Below are positions 43,116 through 52,513 of a stretch of DNA of 64,000 nt, piece by piece. The position numbers and the translations under genes are program-made. The notes beneath the pieces were generated by a model, which was not told where the DNA came from, did not search any database, and saw nothing but the letters and a program-made list of their open reading frames with translations. The DNA is from Caulochytrium protostelioides (taxonomy: Eukaryota > Chytridiomycota > Caulochytriomycetes > Caulochytriales > Caulochytriaceae), in the NCBI GenBank assembly GCA_003615045.1, contig ML014187.1, positions 1 through 64,000 of the forward strand, written 5' to 3'. Numbering within the stretch: position 1 is the stretch's first letter; every line of letters begins with the position of its first letter.

Positions 43116-44834
43116 GATGAGTGTGAGGTCGTGTGATGAGATGGGATCAGAACTAAGGCGGTCAGAAATGAACGGTTGGTTCGTCGTCAGGCCGTTGTCG
43201 AGATGGAGGATACTGAATGCGGCGCCAGCGACATGCTTCAATGCGCTGTGAGTCCCCACGTACCGAAGAATCAATCAGATCGGTGCACCAATCGAACTAC
43301 ACCGCTGGTATGTTATATAGACCTGTTTGTTCTATAGACGCGCGCGAGGACGGCGAGTGGACGATGGAACGCTGCATCGCCAATCGCGATTGCATCATTC
43401 CGAGGGCGCCCGGGATCATGAGCCGACGACCGCAACGCGCGAGGCCTCGGCGCGGGCTGCATCGCCGCGCGGCCCCCACCCGCTTCCCGGCGCGGATCGG
43501 CGCCCCTTCGGCGTCGTCGCCGTCACGCGTGTTCTGCTACCGGCTTCGTTCTTGGGAACGAACGGCTCCTCCCCTTGGACCGAAAGAGTTATCTCCCCTT
43601 TTTTCCGCTTGCCCCAAGAAGGCTGGCCCAAACGGAGGGAACCAGGGGTCTGCTGCACGCATGGAAAGCTGGCATCCAACACCCCCAGAAGGCCAGAGCA
43701 CTCGTCGGGGACCCCCGTCGGACCCATGCTGCGCGGTCCGGGTGACGAACCCTTCCTGGCATGGCCTCTGATTGGTGGGGAGGTCCGCCATCATGTGGAT
43801 GGGCCTGTTGATGGGGATCGGGATGGTCCGACGGGCTTGGCGTATCGGCGAGCCCCGATGGCCTTCATGGCGCCCTCGGGTCTTTTTTTTTTTAGGGAAC
43901 CCAGGCAACCTCGTGCCTTCGTGTTGATGTCAGAAAGGGACCAACGGCGTCAGAGGGCTCATGCCATGCGCGACAGTATGTAATGCGGCAACGTGGGGGT
44001 TCAGCGAGAGGCCACTCACTCGGAAGAGAGTCACGATCGCCCTCCATTCGGCATCCCTCGTTCGTTCGCGCTTCGACTATGTATCGACGCTGGCGTATGC
44101 CGCTTAGCCTTCCTCAAGACGGTGAGCCAGAGATCGCGTCAGGTTAAGCCACAAAGAATGCTGCACAAGGTCGCCTTCGGAAGGCGACGCGCTGTCTCCT
44201 CGCCGTGCCTTTGAACGTGATGTTGCGTCTTTTGCGATGATAGAAAATGGCCCCACCGCCGATGGGCCGAAGCCCCGGCGGGCGGGCGGGCGGGCAGCGC
44301 ACGCCACGGCGGCGAGGCCAGAGAGCAAGAGGGTCCGGCAGCGTCGCGGCGACCCGTGATGGCGGCGGCTGCGGCAACGGCCACGGCGAGAGGATACTCG
44401 GCAGGCGCTCGTGCCGCCCGTGTCGGTGCTTCCCGTGGACGGCCGTCGGGCCATGCTGCCGTCATTTGCTGCGCCAGCGACGCGCGCCGCGTGGCTGCCC
44501 CTGACCTGGCGCGTGGCCGGCGTATGCCGTGTCGCCCTTTTTGATACGACGGCGGCGGCGGCGCTTGGAGCAGCCGCGGCGGCGGTGGCGGCGGCGGCGG
44601 TGGCGGCCGCGCTTCGCGGTTTCGCGGCTCGAGCTAGTACGTCGCGCTGATGGCGTGCTTCTGCACCACACCGCCGTTGTATGCGCCGCACTATCGCTTC
44701 GCCCGCCCCAGTCCGCATCACGCCTCTCGATCGCTTCCCACATCCTGATACGCGAAGCGCTTCTTTGTATCCCCCCATACGCCGTTGATTGGTGCTCGGG
44801 AACCCCCTCCCCTCCTGGGTGATTACACGCCGCG
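43116..44834. other. Divergent intergenic region
   Basis: About 1.7 kb between the C2 gene start and DBP5. GC-rich frames on both strands overlap each other with no domain; a T10 run sits near 43887. Promoters of both genes should be here. Confidence 0.5.
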
Positions 44835-46184
44835 ATGGCCGCCGACCCCGTCGAAGAGACGGCGAACAAGCTCGCCGCCGTCTCGACCGAGGATGAGGTG
44901 GAGGAGGGCAAGGCCTACCCGGCCAAGGCGACGGAGCTGGTCAACGAGGACACCGACAACCAGGTCGAGCTGAAGCTGGATGTCAGCGTCAATGCCGAGC
45001 TCTACCACGCCGTCTCGACGTTCGACGACCTGGGGCTGCATGCGGACCTGCTGAAGGGCATCTACGCCATGGGCTTCAAGAAGCCGAGCAAGATCCAGGA
45101 GAAAGCGCTGCCGCTGCTGCTGAGCAACCCGCCCAAGAACATCATTGCGCAGTCGCAGTCGGGGACTGGCAAGACCGCCGCGTTCGTGCTCACCATGCTG
45201 TCCCGCGTCGATCCGGCCAACCCGGCCACCCAGGCGATCTGCATGGCGCCGGCCCGTGAGCTTGCCCGTCAGATCATGGACAATGTCCAGGCGATGGGCA
45301 AGTATACCAGCGTCACAACGGGGTATGCGATCCGCGATGCCGTCGCGAAGGGTGAGAAGGTCGACGCGCAGATCGTGATCGGCACCCCCGGCACGATCAT
45401 GGACCTGATTAAACGCCGCCAGCTGGTCACGCGCGACGTCAAGATCCTGGTGCTGGACGAGGCCGACAACATGCTGGACCAGCAGGGTCTGGGTGACCAG
45501 AGTCTGCGCGTCAAAAAGCTGATGCCGCCGACGTGTCAGATCCTGCTCTTCTCGGCGACGTTCACCGACCTGGTGCGCAAGTATGCCGAGACGTTCGCCC
45601 CGAAGGCCAACCAGCTCTCGCTGAAGCGCGAGGAGCTCAGCGTCGAGGGCATCAAGCAGTTCTACATGGACTGCAAGGACGCGCCGCACAAGGTGGTGAT
45701 CTTGTGCTCGATCTACAATCTGCTGACCATCGGCCAGAGCATCATTTTCGTGCACAAACGCAGCGATGCCGACAACCTCGCGGAAGAGATGCGCAACCAG
45801 GGCCACGTGGTCAACGTGCTCCACGGCGGCTTGGACAGCACGGCGCGTGACGCGGTCATTGACGGCTTCCGCGACATGAAGTTCAAGGTGCTGATCACGA
45901 CTAATGTCATTTCCCGCGGTATCGATATCTCGAACGTCAGTCTGGTCATCAACTTCGACCTGCCTGTCGACCAAAGCGGTCGCGCTGATGCCGAGACCTA
46001 CTTGCATCGCATCGGACGCACGGGCCGCTTTGGCCGTGCGGGCGTCAGCATCAACTTTGTCCACGACGCCAGGAGCCTCCAGACCATGAAGGAGATTGAG
46101 GAGCACTTTGGCCGCCCGATCACGCGCGTACCCACCGATAACCTAATGGTCATTGAAAAAACTCTCAAGAAAATTGTGGGTTAA
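44835..46184 (+). CDS. DBP5: DEAD-box RNA helicase DBP5/DDX19
   Basis: This 449-residue helicase strips export factors from mRNA at the cytoplasmic face of the nuclear pore, working with Gle1-inositol hexakisphosphate and Nup159. Motifs in order: Q-motif region FDDLGLHADLLKGIYAMGF with KPSKIQEKALP (about 60-90), AQSQSGTGKT (about 105-114), PARELARQ, GTPGTIMDL, DEAD (about 208-211), SAT (about 240), HGGLD (about 329), TTNVISRGIDI and HRIGRTGRFGR (about 390). The SQSGTGKT and STEDEVEE-type N-terminus and the C-terminal KTLKKIVG are typical of this subfamily rather than of eIF4A. Length matches yeast Dbp5 (482) and DDX19 (479). ATG at 44835 in context CGCGATGG. Converges on MED8 with only 85 bp between stops. 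Confidence 0.96.
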   Translation: MAADPVEETANKLAAVSTEDEVEEGKAYPAKATELVNEDTDNQVELKLDVSVNAELYHAVSTFDDLGLHADLLKGIYAMGFKKPSKIQEKALPLLLSNPPKNIIAQSQSGTGKTAAFVLTMLSRVDPANPATQAICMAPARELARQIMDNVQAMGKYTSVTTGYAIRDAVAKGEKVDAQIVIGTPGTIMDLIKRRQLVTRDVKILVLDEADNMLDQQGLGDQSLRVKKLMPPTCQILLFSATFTDLVRKYAETFAPKANQLSLKREELSVEGIKQFYMDCKDAPHKVVILCSIYNLLTIGQSIIFVHKRSDADNLAEEMRNQGHVVNVLHGGLDSTARDAVIDGFRDMKFKVLITTNVISRGIDISNVSLVINFDLPVDQSGRADAETYLHRIGRTGRFGRAGVSINFVHDARSLQTMKEIEEHFGRPITRVPTDNLMVIEKTLKKIVG

Positions 46185-46269
46185 GCCGCGTTGATCATAG
46201 TCCATCGGTTTTATTTTTGTTTCCGTTTTTTGTATGTATAAGAGAGTTTCTAACGGCATCATCGTCGTT

Positions 46270-47004
46270 CTAACGCGCGGCCTTTCCCGCATGAGGTCGG
46301 CGCGGCGTCGCGGCCTCCTGGTAGATAGGCTCAACGCCTGAGGCGATCCAGGCCATCGTGGCTTCCAGCGGCGTGCGGGTCTGGCGGGTGCCCGACCCGG
46401 CGCCGCCCGCTCCGCGAACCCGGTTCATCGCGGCTTCGCCGGACCGGCTCTCCTGCGCGATCTGCGAGGGAAGCGCGGGCAGCCGCGTCTTGAGCTCGAA
46501 GTCGTCGCAGGCCTGGTCGAACGACTCGATCGCCGCGTCGACGACGCCCGCATACGCTTCGAGTGACTGCTGCCAGTGGGCCTCGTGCGCTTCGTAGGGG
46601 TCGTCGCTCGGCATGGGCCGCGACGGGGAGAGCCGGTCCGCAGTGCCCGCTGGGAACGGCGCGGCGGCGTCGGCGATGTCGCGGCACTGCTGCTCGTTCT
46701 TTTCGACCTCGGGCGGCGCCTTGCTGCGCAGCAGGACGCGCGGCAGGAAGTCAGGATCGTGCGGCGGGAGCGGCGGGTCCGGCACGAGCGCCGTCGCGCT
46801 AAGGGCGTGCGCCATCCCGTCGAGCTCCTTGAGCAGTGATGCCGTCTTGGCCGTCAGCAGATTCGCCTCAATCAGGATCGACGGCCAGGGCGCGAGCGGG
46901 TGCTGCCCGAGGAACGCGTTCAGGCTATCGGCGAGATGCCCGAACTTGCCGCGCAGCATCTCCAGCTGCTGCAGCGACACGCTGTCATCATGGCCGCGGT
47001 GCAT
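46270..47004 (-). CDS. MED8: Mediator complex subunit 8
   Basis: A 244-residue protein from the ATG at 47004. Residues about 8-75 form the helical MED8 block: LQQLEMLRGKFGHLADSLNAFL, then WPSILIEANLLTAKTASLLKEL. The signature near 88-106, LVPDPPLPPHDPDFLPRVLLRSKAPPEVE, corresponds to the family's PxPxFP...LLRTKLxPEVE motif. MED8 is a head-module subunit that links Mediator to TBP/RNA polymerase II. The frame continues upstream to a TTG at 47133, but that part looks unlike coding sequence and family members begin shortly before the first helix. The C-terminal 130 residues are less conserved. Confidence 0.85.
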   Translation of the reverse strand: MHRGHDDSVSLQQLEMLRGKFGHLADSLNAFLGQHPLAPWPSILIEANLLTAKTASLLKELDGMAHALSATALVPDPPLPPHDPDFLPRVLLRSKAPPEVEKNEQQCRDIADAAAPFPAGTADRLSPSRPMPSDDPYEAHEAHWQQSLEAYAGVVDAAIESFDQACDDFELKTRLPALPSQIAQESRSGEAAMNRVRGAGGAGSGTRQTRTPLEATMAWIASGVEPIYQEAATPRRPHAGKAAR

Positions 47005-47828
47005 GTCGGGATTTCCCGCGTCTGCCACGTGCGATGCGCACCGCGTGGGACCGCGAGCAGACAAAAAGAGACTATCACCGCATAGGGCGCGATGCAGCGG
47101 CTGAAGCAACAGGGCAGCCAACGGAGAGGGCAATCAAGGTATGGTGAGAGAGGTCCTATGGCTGCGCGCGCAGGCCCAAGTCTCCACCACAGCATGTACC
47201 TGACAAGTGCACGGATCATTCGAAGAGGATCAGACCGGCGTGGTCGTCCTTGACACGGGTGACACAGGCTGCTGCACGTGGCGTCGCCAACGACGACGAC
47301 GACGACGACGGCAGCGGCGGCGGCGCGGTCACGACTACCGATGTGGCGCACCGGGAATGCGGATGGCGTCGCGCCCTTCGTCGTGCCCTTGGGCCCGCGC
47401 CTTCGACGCCCCAAAGCAAGCCCGCAACGCCCATCGCCACTGTCGGCTGGCCGTCTCCGCTCCGCCGCTCGAGGGCGGAGCCTTCCACGGCGGTCGGGAC
47501 CGGCGTGCGGATCCCACAGGGCCCCTGGTTCGAGGGGCCGCAGGGAAAAAGTCGACACCGACGCCGCACATGGCCTATGCGCCCAACGAGGCATCCGCAC
47601 CGCCGAGAGCCTCGATCACGGCGTGGCGATCGTCAGCTCGAGCCATCGAAACCATTGTCGAGCGCTCCCGACGTTGGTGCCCCGCGGTCTTGCAATCCTG
47701 CGGTCCTGCCCCCTGCTGCCCTGCTGCCCTGCTCGCGTCCCGTCGCCGCATACCTTATCCGCCGCGCGCCGCCTCGCCGGCCAATCTACTCGCGAAGCCG
47801 GCAGGATCTGCATGCCGTGCGCCGCACC
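47005..47828. other. Divergent intergenic region, MED8/MLH1
   Basis: An 824-bp gap between the two start codons. The MLH1 frame is open through most of it, but its translation is arginine/proline-rich with no MutL similarity, so it is treated as promoter and leader. Confidence 0.55.
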
Positions 47829-50480
47829 ATGACCTCGGTGCCGCGCGCACCCTCGCCGGTGACGCCCGTCGGCGACGCTACGCCCGCGGCGGGGTCTGCC
47901 GCGGACGGCGGCCGCATCCGGCCGCTCCCGTCATCCGTCGTGCATCGCATCGCCGCGGGCGAAGTTGTGCCGCGCGCGTCGCACGCCGTCAAAGAGCTGC
48001 TCGAGAACAGCCTCGACGCCGGGAGCACGCAGATCGATGTGACGCTGACGCAGGGCGGGCTGAAGCGCATCCAGATCAAGGACAACGGCCACGGCATCCA
48101 CCGCGCGGACTTCCCGCGCGTCTGCGAGCGGTATGCGACATCCAAGCTCCGCGAGTACGCGAGCCTCGCCTCAGGACAAGTCGCCACGTTCGGATTCCGC
48201 GGCGAGGCCCTCGCGAGCGTCAGCCACGTGGCGCGCCTGGTGGAGGTCGTCTCCAAGACGCCGGGCGCCCGCTGCGCCTTTCGGGGCAAGTATGCGCAGG
48301 GCCAGCTGCTAGACGGCGGGCCGACGCCTTGCGCGGGCAACGACGGCACCATCATCACCATCGATGATCTGTTCCACCATGTCTCGCTGCGCCAGCGCGC
48401 GTTCGAGACGGCTGCCGCCAAGACCGAAGAATACCAGCGCTGCCTGGTTGTCCTCCAGCACTACGCCCTCGCGTACCCGCATGTGGGCTTCTCATGCCGC
48501 CGCACCACCCAAGCCGCGCCGGATCTGCTCGTGCGCGGGCGGTCGCGCGAGCCGGCGGAAAGCGACGAGCCGGGCGATGCCCCCGGAGCGGCTCGGACCG
48601 ACCGGATCGGCGCGATCTATGGTCCCCGCGTCGCGCAGGAGCTCGTGTGGATCTACGAGCATGCTGACGACCGCGTCACGTCGTATGATGGCGCGCCGTA
48701 CGCGTGGTCCTGCGAGGGCTTCGTGCGCCCCCCGAGTATCTCCGCGGTGGCGGCGTCCGCCTCACGCGGGCGCTGGCCGCTGTTTATCAACGGCCGCCTA
48801 GTCACATGCCGCCCGCTCCAGCGCGCCATTGACCGCGTGTATGCGCCCTACTTGCCCAAGGGTCACGCGGCCTTTCTCGGATACCTGCACCTCCGTCTGC
48901 CGCCGTCGCATGTCGACGTGAACGTGCATCCGACGAAGCGGGAGGTCATCTTCCTGAATGAAGAAACCGTCGTGGAGGCCATCTGCCAAGCCCTCGAGCA
49001 AAAACTCGCGTCGTGGGCGACGGGGCGGCGATTTGATGTCCGCCAGATGCCCGAGCTCCCCAGTATGGCTGACTACCTCGCAACCGCCTCACCCGCCAAA
49101 TCAACGCATCAGACCGATACGGCGACGGCGGCATCGGCGGTGACGGAGGCGACGGCGCTGGGCGACGAGGCCATCGGTGCTTCGCAGCCGAGAACCCCCG
49201 CGCAGATGTCGCAGCGCGCGTCTCAGATGCTTCTCGCGCCACCGGGCCAGAGCATCTTCCAGACGGCTTCAGGCACCTTACACACGAGCCCGCGTGCGCC
49301 CGAGCACCGGCTGAACCGCGTCGATGCCCGCGCTCGCCAGCTCGAGCAATTCTCGGGGTTCTCGGTCACACCGGGTAGTGCTGAACGGCGGCGCTCCCTG
49401 GGCCTGCCGGTGAGTTCCGCAGGCCTCGCAGGGTCACCGTCTCGTGGCTTGTCGCCGCTGCGGAACCGTCGGCCGAGCAACTCTGCAGAGAACGACAGTG
49501 TCATTATCTTGGATGACAATGATGATGATGACGAAGGCAGTGTTTTGCACGTGGTAGCGACGGAGGACACTGACCTCGACTCAGTGCACGAGCTCCGCGC
49601 TGAGTTGGCCGATGCAGCGCATCCGCATCTGACGCATCTGTTCCGCAACCTCGTGCACGTCGGCACCGTCGATGACCAACAGGTTTTGTGGCAGCACGAG
49701 ACCTCGTTGTATCTGGTTCAACTCCCGCGCGTGGCGGTCGAGCTCTTTTATGCGCTGGCGCTGCTTGGGTTCGGACGCTTTGGCCTGCTGCAGCTGAGCC
49801 CCCCCATCCCGCTCCGTGCCACGATGAAGGCCTGGCTTGCCTTGCACATGCCATCAGCGGATGCCGCTGATACCGACGCGGGAAGCAATATGCCATCCGA
49901 TGCCATGCTGCGCCACACATTGGGCCACGTGACCGTCGAACACGTCCCTGACCAGCTGACCACATTGTTCGACGAAAAAGCCGAAATGCTCAAGGAATAC
50001 TTCGGCATGACGATCCTTCCTACCGATGCACTTTCGCAACCGCAGCCTACGGTTAATGCGCCCGTGGAACCTGAGCTTTGGTTAGCCTCGCTTCCTGTAC
50101 TGCTGAACGAGTATACTCCGCCGCTCCACAAGCTACCGCTCTTTCTGCTGCGCTGTCTCACGCAAGTCGACTGGACGGATGAGAAGATGTGCTTCCGCAC
50201 GCTGTGCCACGAGATCGCCTTGTTCTACACGCCCGAGCCCACACCCGACGTCTGGCTCTTCCCACCCAAAACGGCATCGGCCTCCGCGGCGCCGTCATCA
50301 GAGCCGTCGACTGGCGACACGGATCTGGCCGTTTCGCCCTTCGCAGAGCAAACGCGCCGCATCCTGGCGCCAGCAATTCAGCGGTATGCGTTTGCGCCAC
50401 GACGCTTCGCCAACGACGGAACGCTTCTGCGGATTGCGGATCTCCCTGATCTTTACCGCGTGTTTGAACGGTGCTCGTAG
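47829..50480 (+). CDS. MLH1: DNA mismatch repair protein MLH1 (MutL homologue)
   Basis: The 883-residue protein is the common subunit of MutL heterodimers in mismatch repair and meiotic crossover. GHKL ATPase motifs are VHRIAAGEVVPRASHAVKELLENSLDAG (motif I, about 37-64), DNGHGI (about 84), GFRGEALASVSH (about 121) and LFINGRLV (about 318), with the MutL transducer domain to about 400. A linker contains acidic and serine-rich stretches. The C-terminal dimer domain (about 590-883) has LWQHETSLYLVQLPRVAVELFYALALLGFG and ends RVFERCS. MLH1 orthologues normally end exactly at FERC; here one serine follows. The start at ATG 47829 (CGCACCATGA) leaves a 35-residue extension before the fold. FERC and QHET place it with MLH1, not PMS1 or MLH3. 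Confidence 0.96.
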   Translation: MTSVPRAPSPVTPVGDATPAAGSAADGGRIRPLPSSVVHRIAAGEVVPRASHAVKELLENSLDAGSTQIDVTLTQGGLKRIQIKDNGHGIHRADFPRVCERYATSKLREYASLASGQVATFGFRGEALASVSHVARLVEVVSKTPGARCAFRGKYAQGQLLDGGPTPCAGNDGTIITIDDLFHHVSLRQRAFETAAAKTEEYQRCLVVLQHYALAYPHVGFSCRRTTQAAPDLLVRGRSREPAESDEPGDAPGAARTDRIGAIYGPRVAQELVWIYEHADDRVTSYDGAPYAWSCEGFVRPPSISAVAASASRGRWPLFINGRLVTCRPLQRAIDRVYAPYLPKGHAAFLGYLHLRLPPSHVDVNVHPTKREVIFLNEETVVEAICQALEQKLASWATGRRFDVRQMPELPSMADYLATASPAKSTHQTDTATAASAVTEATALGDEAIGASQPRTPAQMSQRASQMLLAPPGQSIFQTASGTLHTSPRAPEHRLNRVDARARQLEQFSGFSVTPGSAERRRSLGLPVSSAGLAGSPSRGLSPLRNRRPSNSAENDSVIILDDNDDDDEGSVLHVVATEDTDLDSVHELRAELADAAHPHLTHLFRNLVHVGTVDDQQVLWQHETSLYLVQLPRVAVELFYALALLGFGRFGLLQLSPPIPLRATMKAWLALHMPSADAADTDAGSNMPSDAMLRHTLGHVTVEHVPDQLTTLFDEKAEMLKEYFGMTILPTDALSQPQPTVNAPVEPELWLASLPVLLNEYTPPLHKLPLFLLRCLTQVDWTDEKMCFRTLCHEIALFYTPEPTPDVWLFPPKTASASAAPSSEPSTGDTDLAVSPFAEQTRRILAPAIQRYAFAPRRFANDGTLLRIADLPDLYRVFERCS

Positions 50481-51088
50481 GCCCTGACACGGCTGATTAG
50501 ACCCCCTTTTATGCGCCCTTGCGCGCATAAAAGAGTTGCTTGAGTTGCTGTCGGGACGCCTGTCGGGTGACCGAAGCCATCGTCACGAGTCGATGGTCGT
50601 GTTTTCGCTTCGAGCGTCCGCTCGAGGCGAAAACTCCGATCCCTCTCAACGTTGTTTTGTTTGGGTTGCGGGTGTTGTGGTGTCCCGCGGATCACCGCGG
50701 GCCGACGATCGGCAACGCCGGATGTTCTCCGACCCTCAAAAGAGGGGGGCGCAGGGCGGGAAGGCGCCGATCTCACCGTTCGTCAAGCCGAGTATGATTT
50801 GGATGCAGTACCCCTCTCCCTGCATAGACATTCCTTCAATCGCTTGATTGTCTTGGACTTGGAAGGTGACGTCGGTCACACCTGTCGCCGACGCCGCCTG
50901 CCATTCCGTAGCCCGTATCCTCTTGCATTGTTAACCCTTCCCTATTAGACATTAGAATATCTCGGCTCGCTCCGCAAGTGATTTCAGACGCAGGCGTCGG
51001 TCAGGATCGCGTTTTGCCCTCGCGTCCTGGGCGCATAGCCCAACACCGTAGTCGTATTCGATCTTCACCCCTTCAACAGACCGCCGCG
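50481..51088. other. Intergenic region rich in hairpins
   Basis: A 608-bp stretch between MLH1 and the SPEF1-like gene. Its first 220 bp carry four inverted repeats described separately; the rest becomes less GC-rich toward the SPEF1-like start, as a promoter would. No coding frame is convincing. Confidence 0.55.
50506..50701. other. Cluster of four inverted repeats
   Basis: Four stem-loops are visible: CTTTTATGCGC/GCGCATAAAAG (50506-50516 and 50523-50533, perfect 11 bp); CCATCG/CGATGG (50577-50582, 50591-50596); a 16-bp stem with one mismatch, GTTTTCGCTTCGAGCG (50601-50616) against 50619-50634 with a 2-nt loop; and CCCGCGG/CCGCGGG (50684-50690, 50695-50701). They begin 26 bp after the MLH1 stop. 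Confidence 0.8.
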
Positions 51089-52384
51089 ATGGCTGGTCCT
51101 GGCGACGCACTGTCGGAGGAGGAGGTGGCCGGCGTCTATGAGTGGCTCGACAGTCTCCCCCTGACGCGGACAAAGCGTAATATCTACCGCGACTTCAGCG
51201 ATGCCTTCACCGCAGCGGAGATCGTCCACCACTATCTGCCGCGGCTCGTCGATATGCACAATTATCCACCCGCCAACGCCGCCAAACAGAAGATCAGCAA
51301 CTGGAATACCCTCAACAACAAAGTTCTGCGCCGCTTGGGCTATGCCTTGCGTGAGTCCACGATCGCCGCCCTCGTCGCGGGAAAACCGGGTGAGATCGAG
51401 CGTGTTCTGCTCCAAATCCGGGCCAAAATCGACCACTACAAGGCCATGTACCCAAATAGCCTCGGCTCGCGGCTAGCCTCGGCGTACCCAAGCCACACCG
51501 TCACGCGTAGCCAGTCACGCGCGGGCTCGGTCTCGGATCTCGGCGACGTTGGATCCGGCTCGCTCGATCGCATCCCGCGGCAGGTCTCCTCGCTTGGTCG
51601 GCCCTATGGCGGCGGCACGCGCATGCCGATGACAGTGCCGCCGATCCAAGCTGCGCCCTCGTACGCATCACCGCTGCCGCCGAGCATGGCCACCCCATCA
51701 CAACCGCCCACGTGGCCGAAATCCTTGCATGAGCAGCCTCCACCGCCCATGATGCGGCACGACGCTTATGCAGAGCACGCGTTGCCAGGAGCACCCATAG
51801 CTCGCGGCACCTACCGTGACGAGCCGAGTATGAGCATGCCATCGCGGCCGCCACCGCCGCTTAATGCACCTGGGCCCACCGGCCATGCCAACATGTATGT
51901 AACGTTGCGTGGACCGCCGGCCTCAACTTACAACAGCCATGCAGGGCCGCGCCACGTCGGTCCAAGCGGCAGCCTCGGAAATCATGGTCCGCCGCCACAG
52001 CCGCCCCCGGCCTATCCGCTACCGACCACGATTCAGGACGCGGCCAACATGAATCATCTGCTGAGTATGCGCGACCAGCACATCCAGCGGCTCGAAGAGC
52101 AACTCCAGTGGTATCGGCAGCAGTACGGCCCGATGCCTCCCTCCATCGCGAGCGGCGCCGGCACCCACGTTAACATGAGCCCCCACAGCATGGAGCTACC
52201 AGCGCTTAACCCGTATACGCATGCATTGGCGCCGCCTAAACCGCCTACGGCGAATCCATCCCTGAAGCAGCGGGCCACCGCCGCGGCGCCGACCGCGCAT
52301 CCGTCGGCGCCCATGCCGCAGCGGAACGAGGAGCGCTCGCGGTTTTTCAGTCGATCGCAACGACCGTTGCAGTCCACGCGCTGA
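51089..52384 (+). CDS. SPEF1: SPEF1/CLAMP-family flagellar microtubule protein
   Basis: A 431-residue protein from the ATG at 51089 (CCGCGATGG). Residues about 8-110 are the CH-like CLAMP domain: EVAGVYEWLDSLPLTRTKRNIYRDFSDAFTAAEIVHHYLPRLVDMHNYPPAN, then QKISNWNTLNNKVLRRLGY, which aligns closely with animal SPEF1 (WVDNIPLSRPKRNLSRDFSDG...VEMHNYVP...KLSNWGHLNRKVL). SPEF1 binds and bundles microtubules of the central apparatus and cortex of motile cilia. The middle is proline-rich and disordered; a short coiled coil near 325-350 (QHIQRLEEQLQWYRQQY) could mediate dimerisation as in SPEF1. The protein is longer than human SPEF1 (236 aa). Converges on BUR1 with 129 bp between stops. Confidence 0.9.
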   Translation: MAGPGDALSEEEVAGVYEWLDSLPLTRTKRNIYRDFSDAFTAAEIVHHYLPRLVDMHNYPPANAAKQKISNWNTLNNKVLRRLGYALRESTIAALVAGKPGEIERVLLQIRAKIDHYKAMYPNSLGSRLASAYPSHTVTRSQSRAGSVSDLGDVGSGSLDRIPRQVSSLGRPYGGGTRMPMTVPPIQAAPSYASPLPPSMATPSQPPTWPKSLHEQPPPPMMRHDAYAEHALPGAPIARGTYRDEPSMSMPSRPPPPLNAPGPTGHANMYVTLRGPPASTYNSHAGPRHVGPSGSLGNHGPPPQPPPAYPLPTTIQDAANMNHLLSMRDQHIQRLEEQLQWYRQQYGPMPPSIASGAGTHVNMSPHSMELPALNPYTHALAPPKPPTANPSLKQRATAAAPTAHPSAPMPQRNEERSRFFSRSQRPLQSTR

Positions 52385-52513
52385 ATCCCATCATAACGTA
52401 ACAATAGCAAAAGAGAAGAGCGCTGTGATTGGGAGAAGGGGGGCCATGGTCCGAGGAAAGCACAGCGCAGGGCCGCGCCCCTCAGACGTGATGAGCGATA
52501 TCCCGATGACGGG

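Noticed and set aside
47250-47828. Upstream extension of the MLH1 frame
   Set aside because: It opens with TTG, is Arg/Pro-rich and precedes a good ATG just before the MutL fold.
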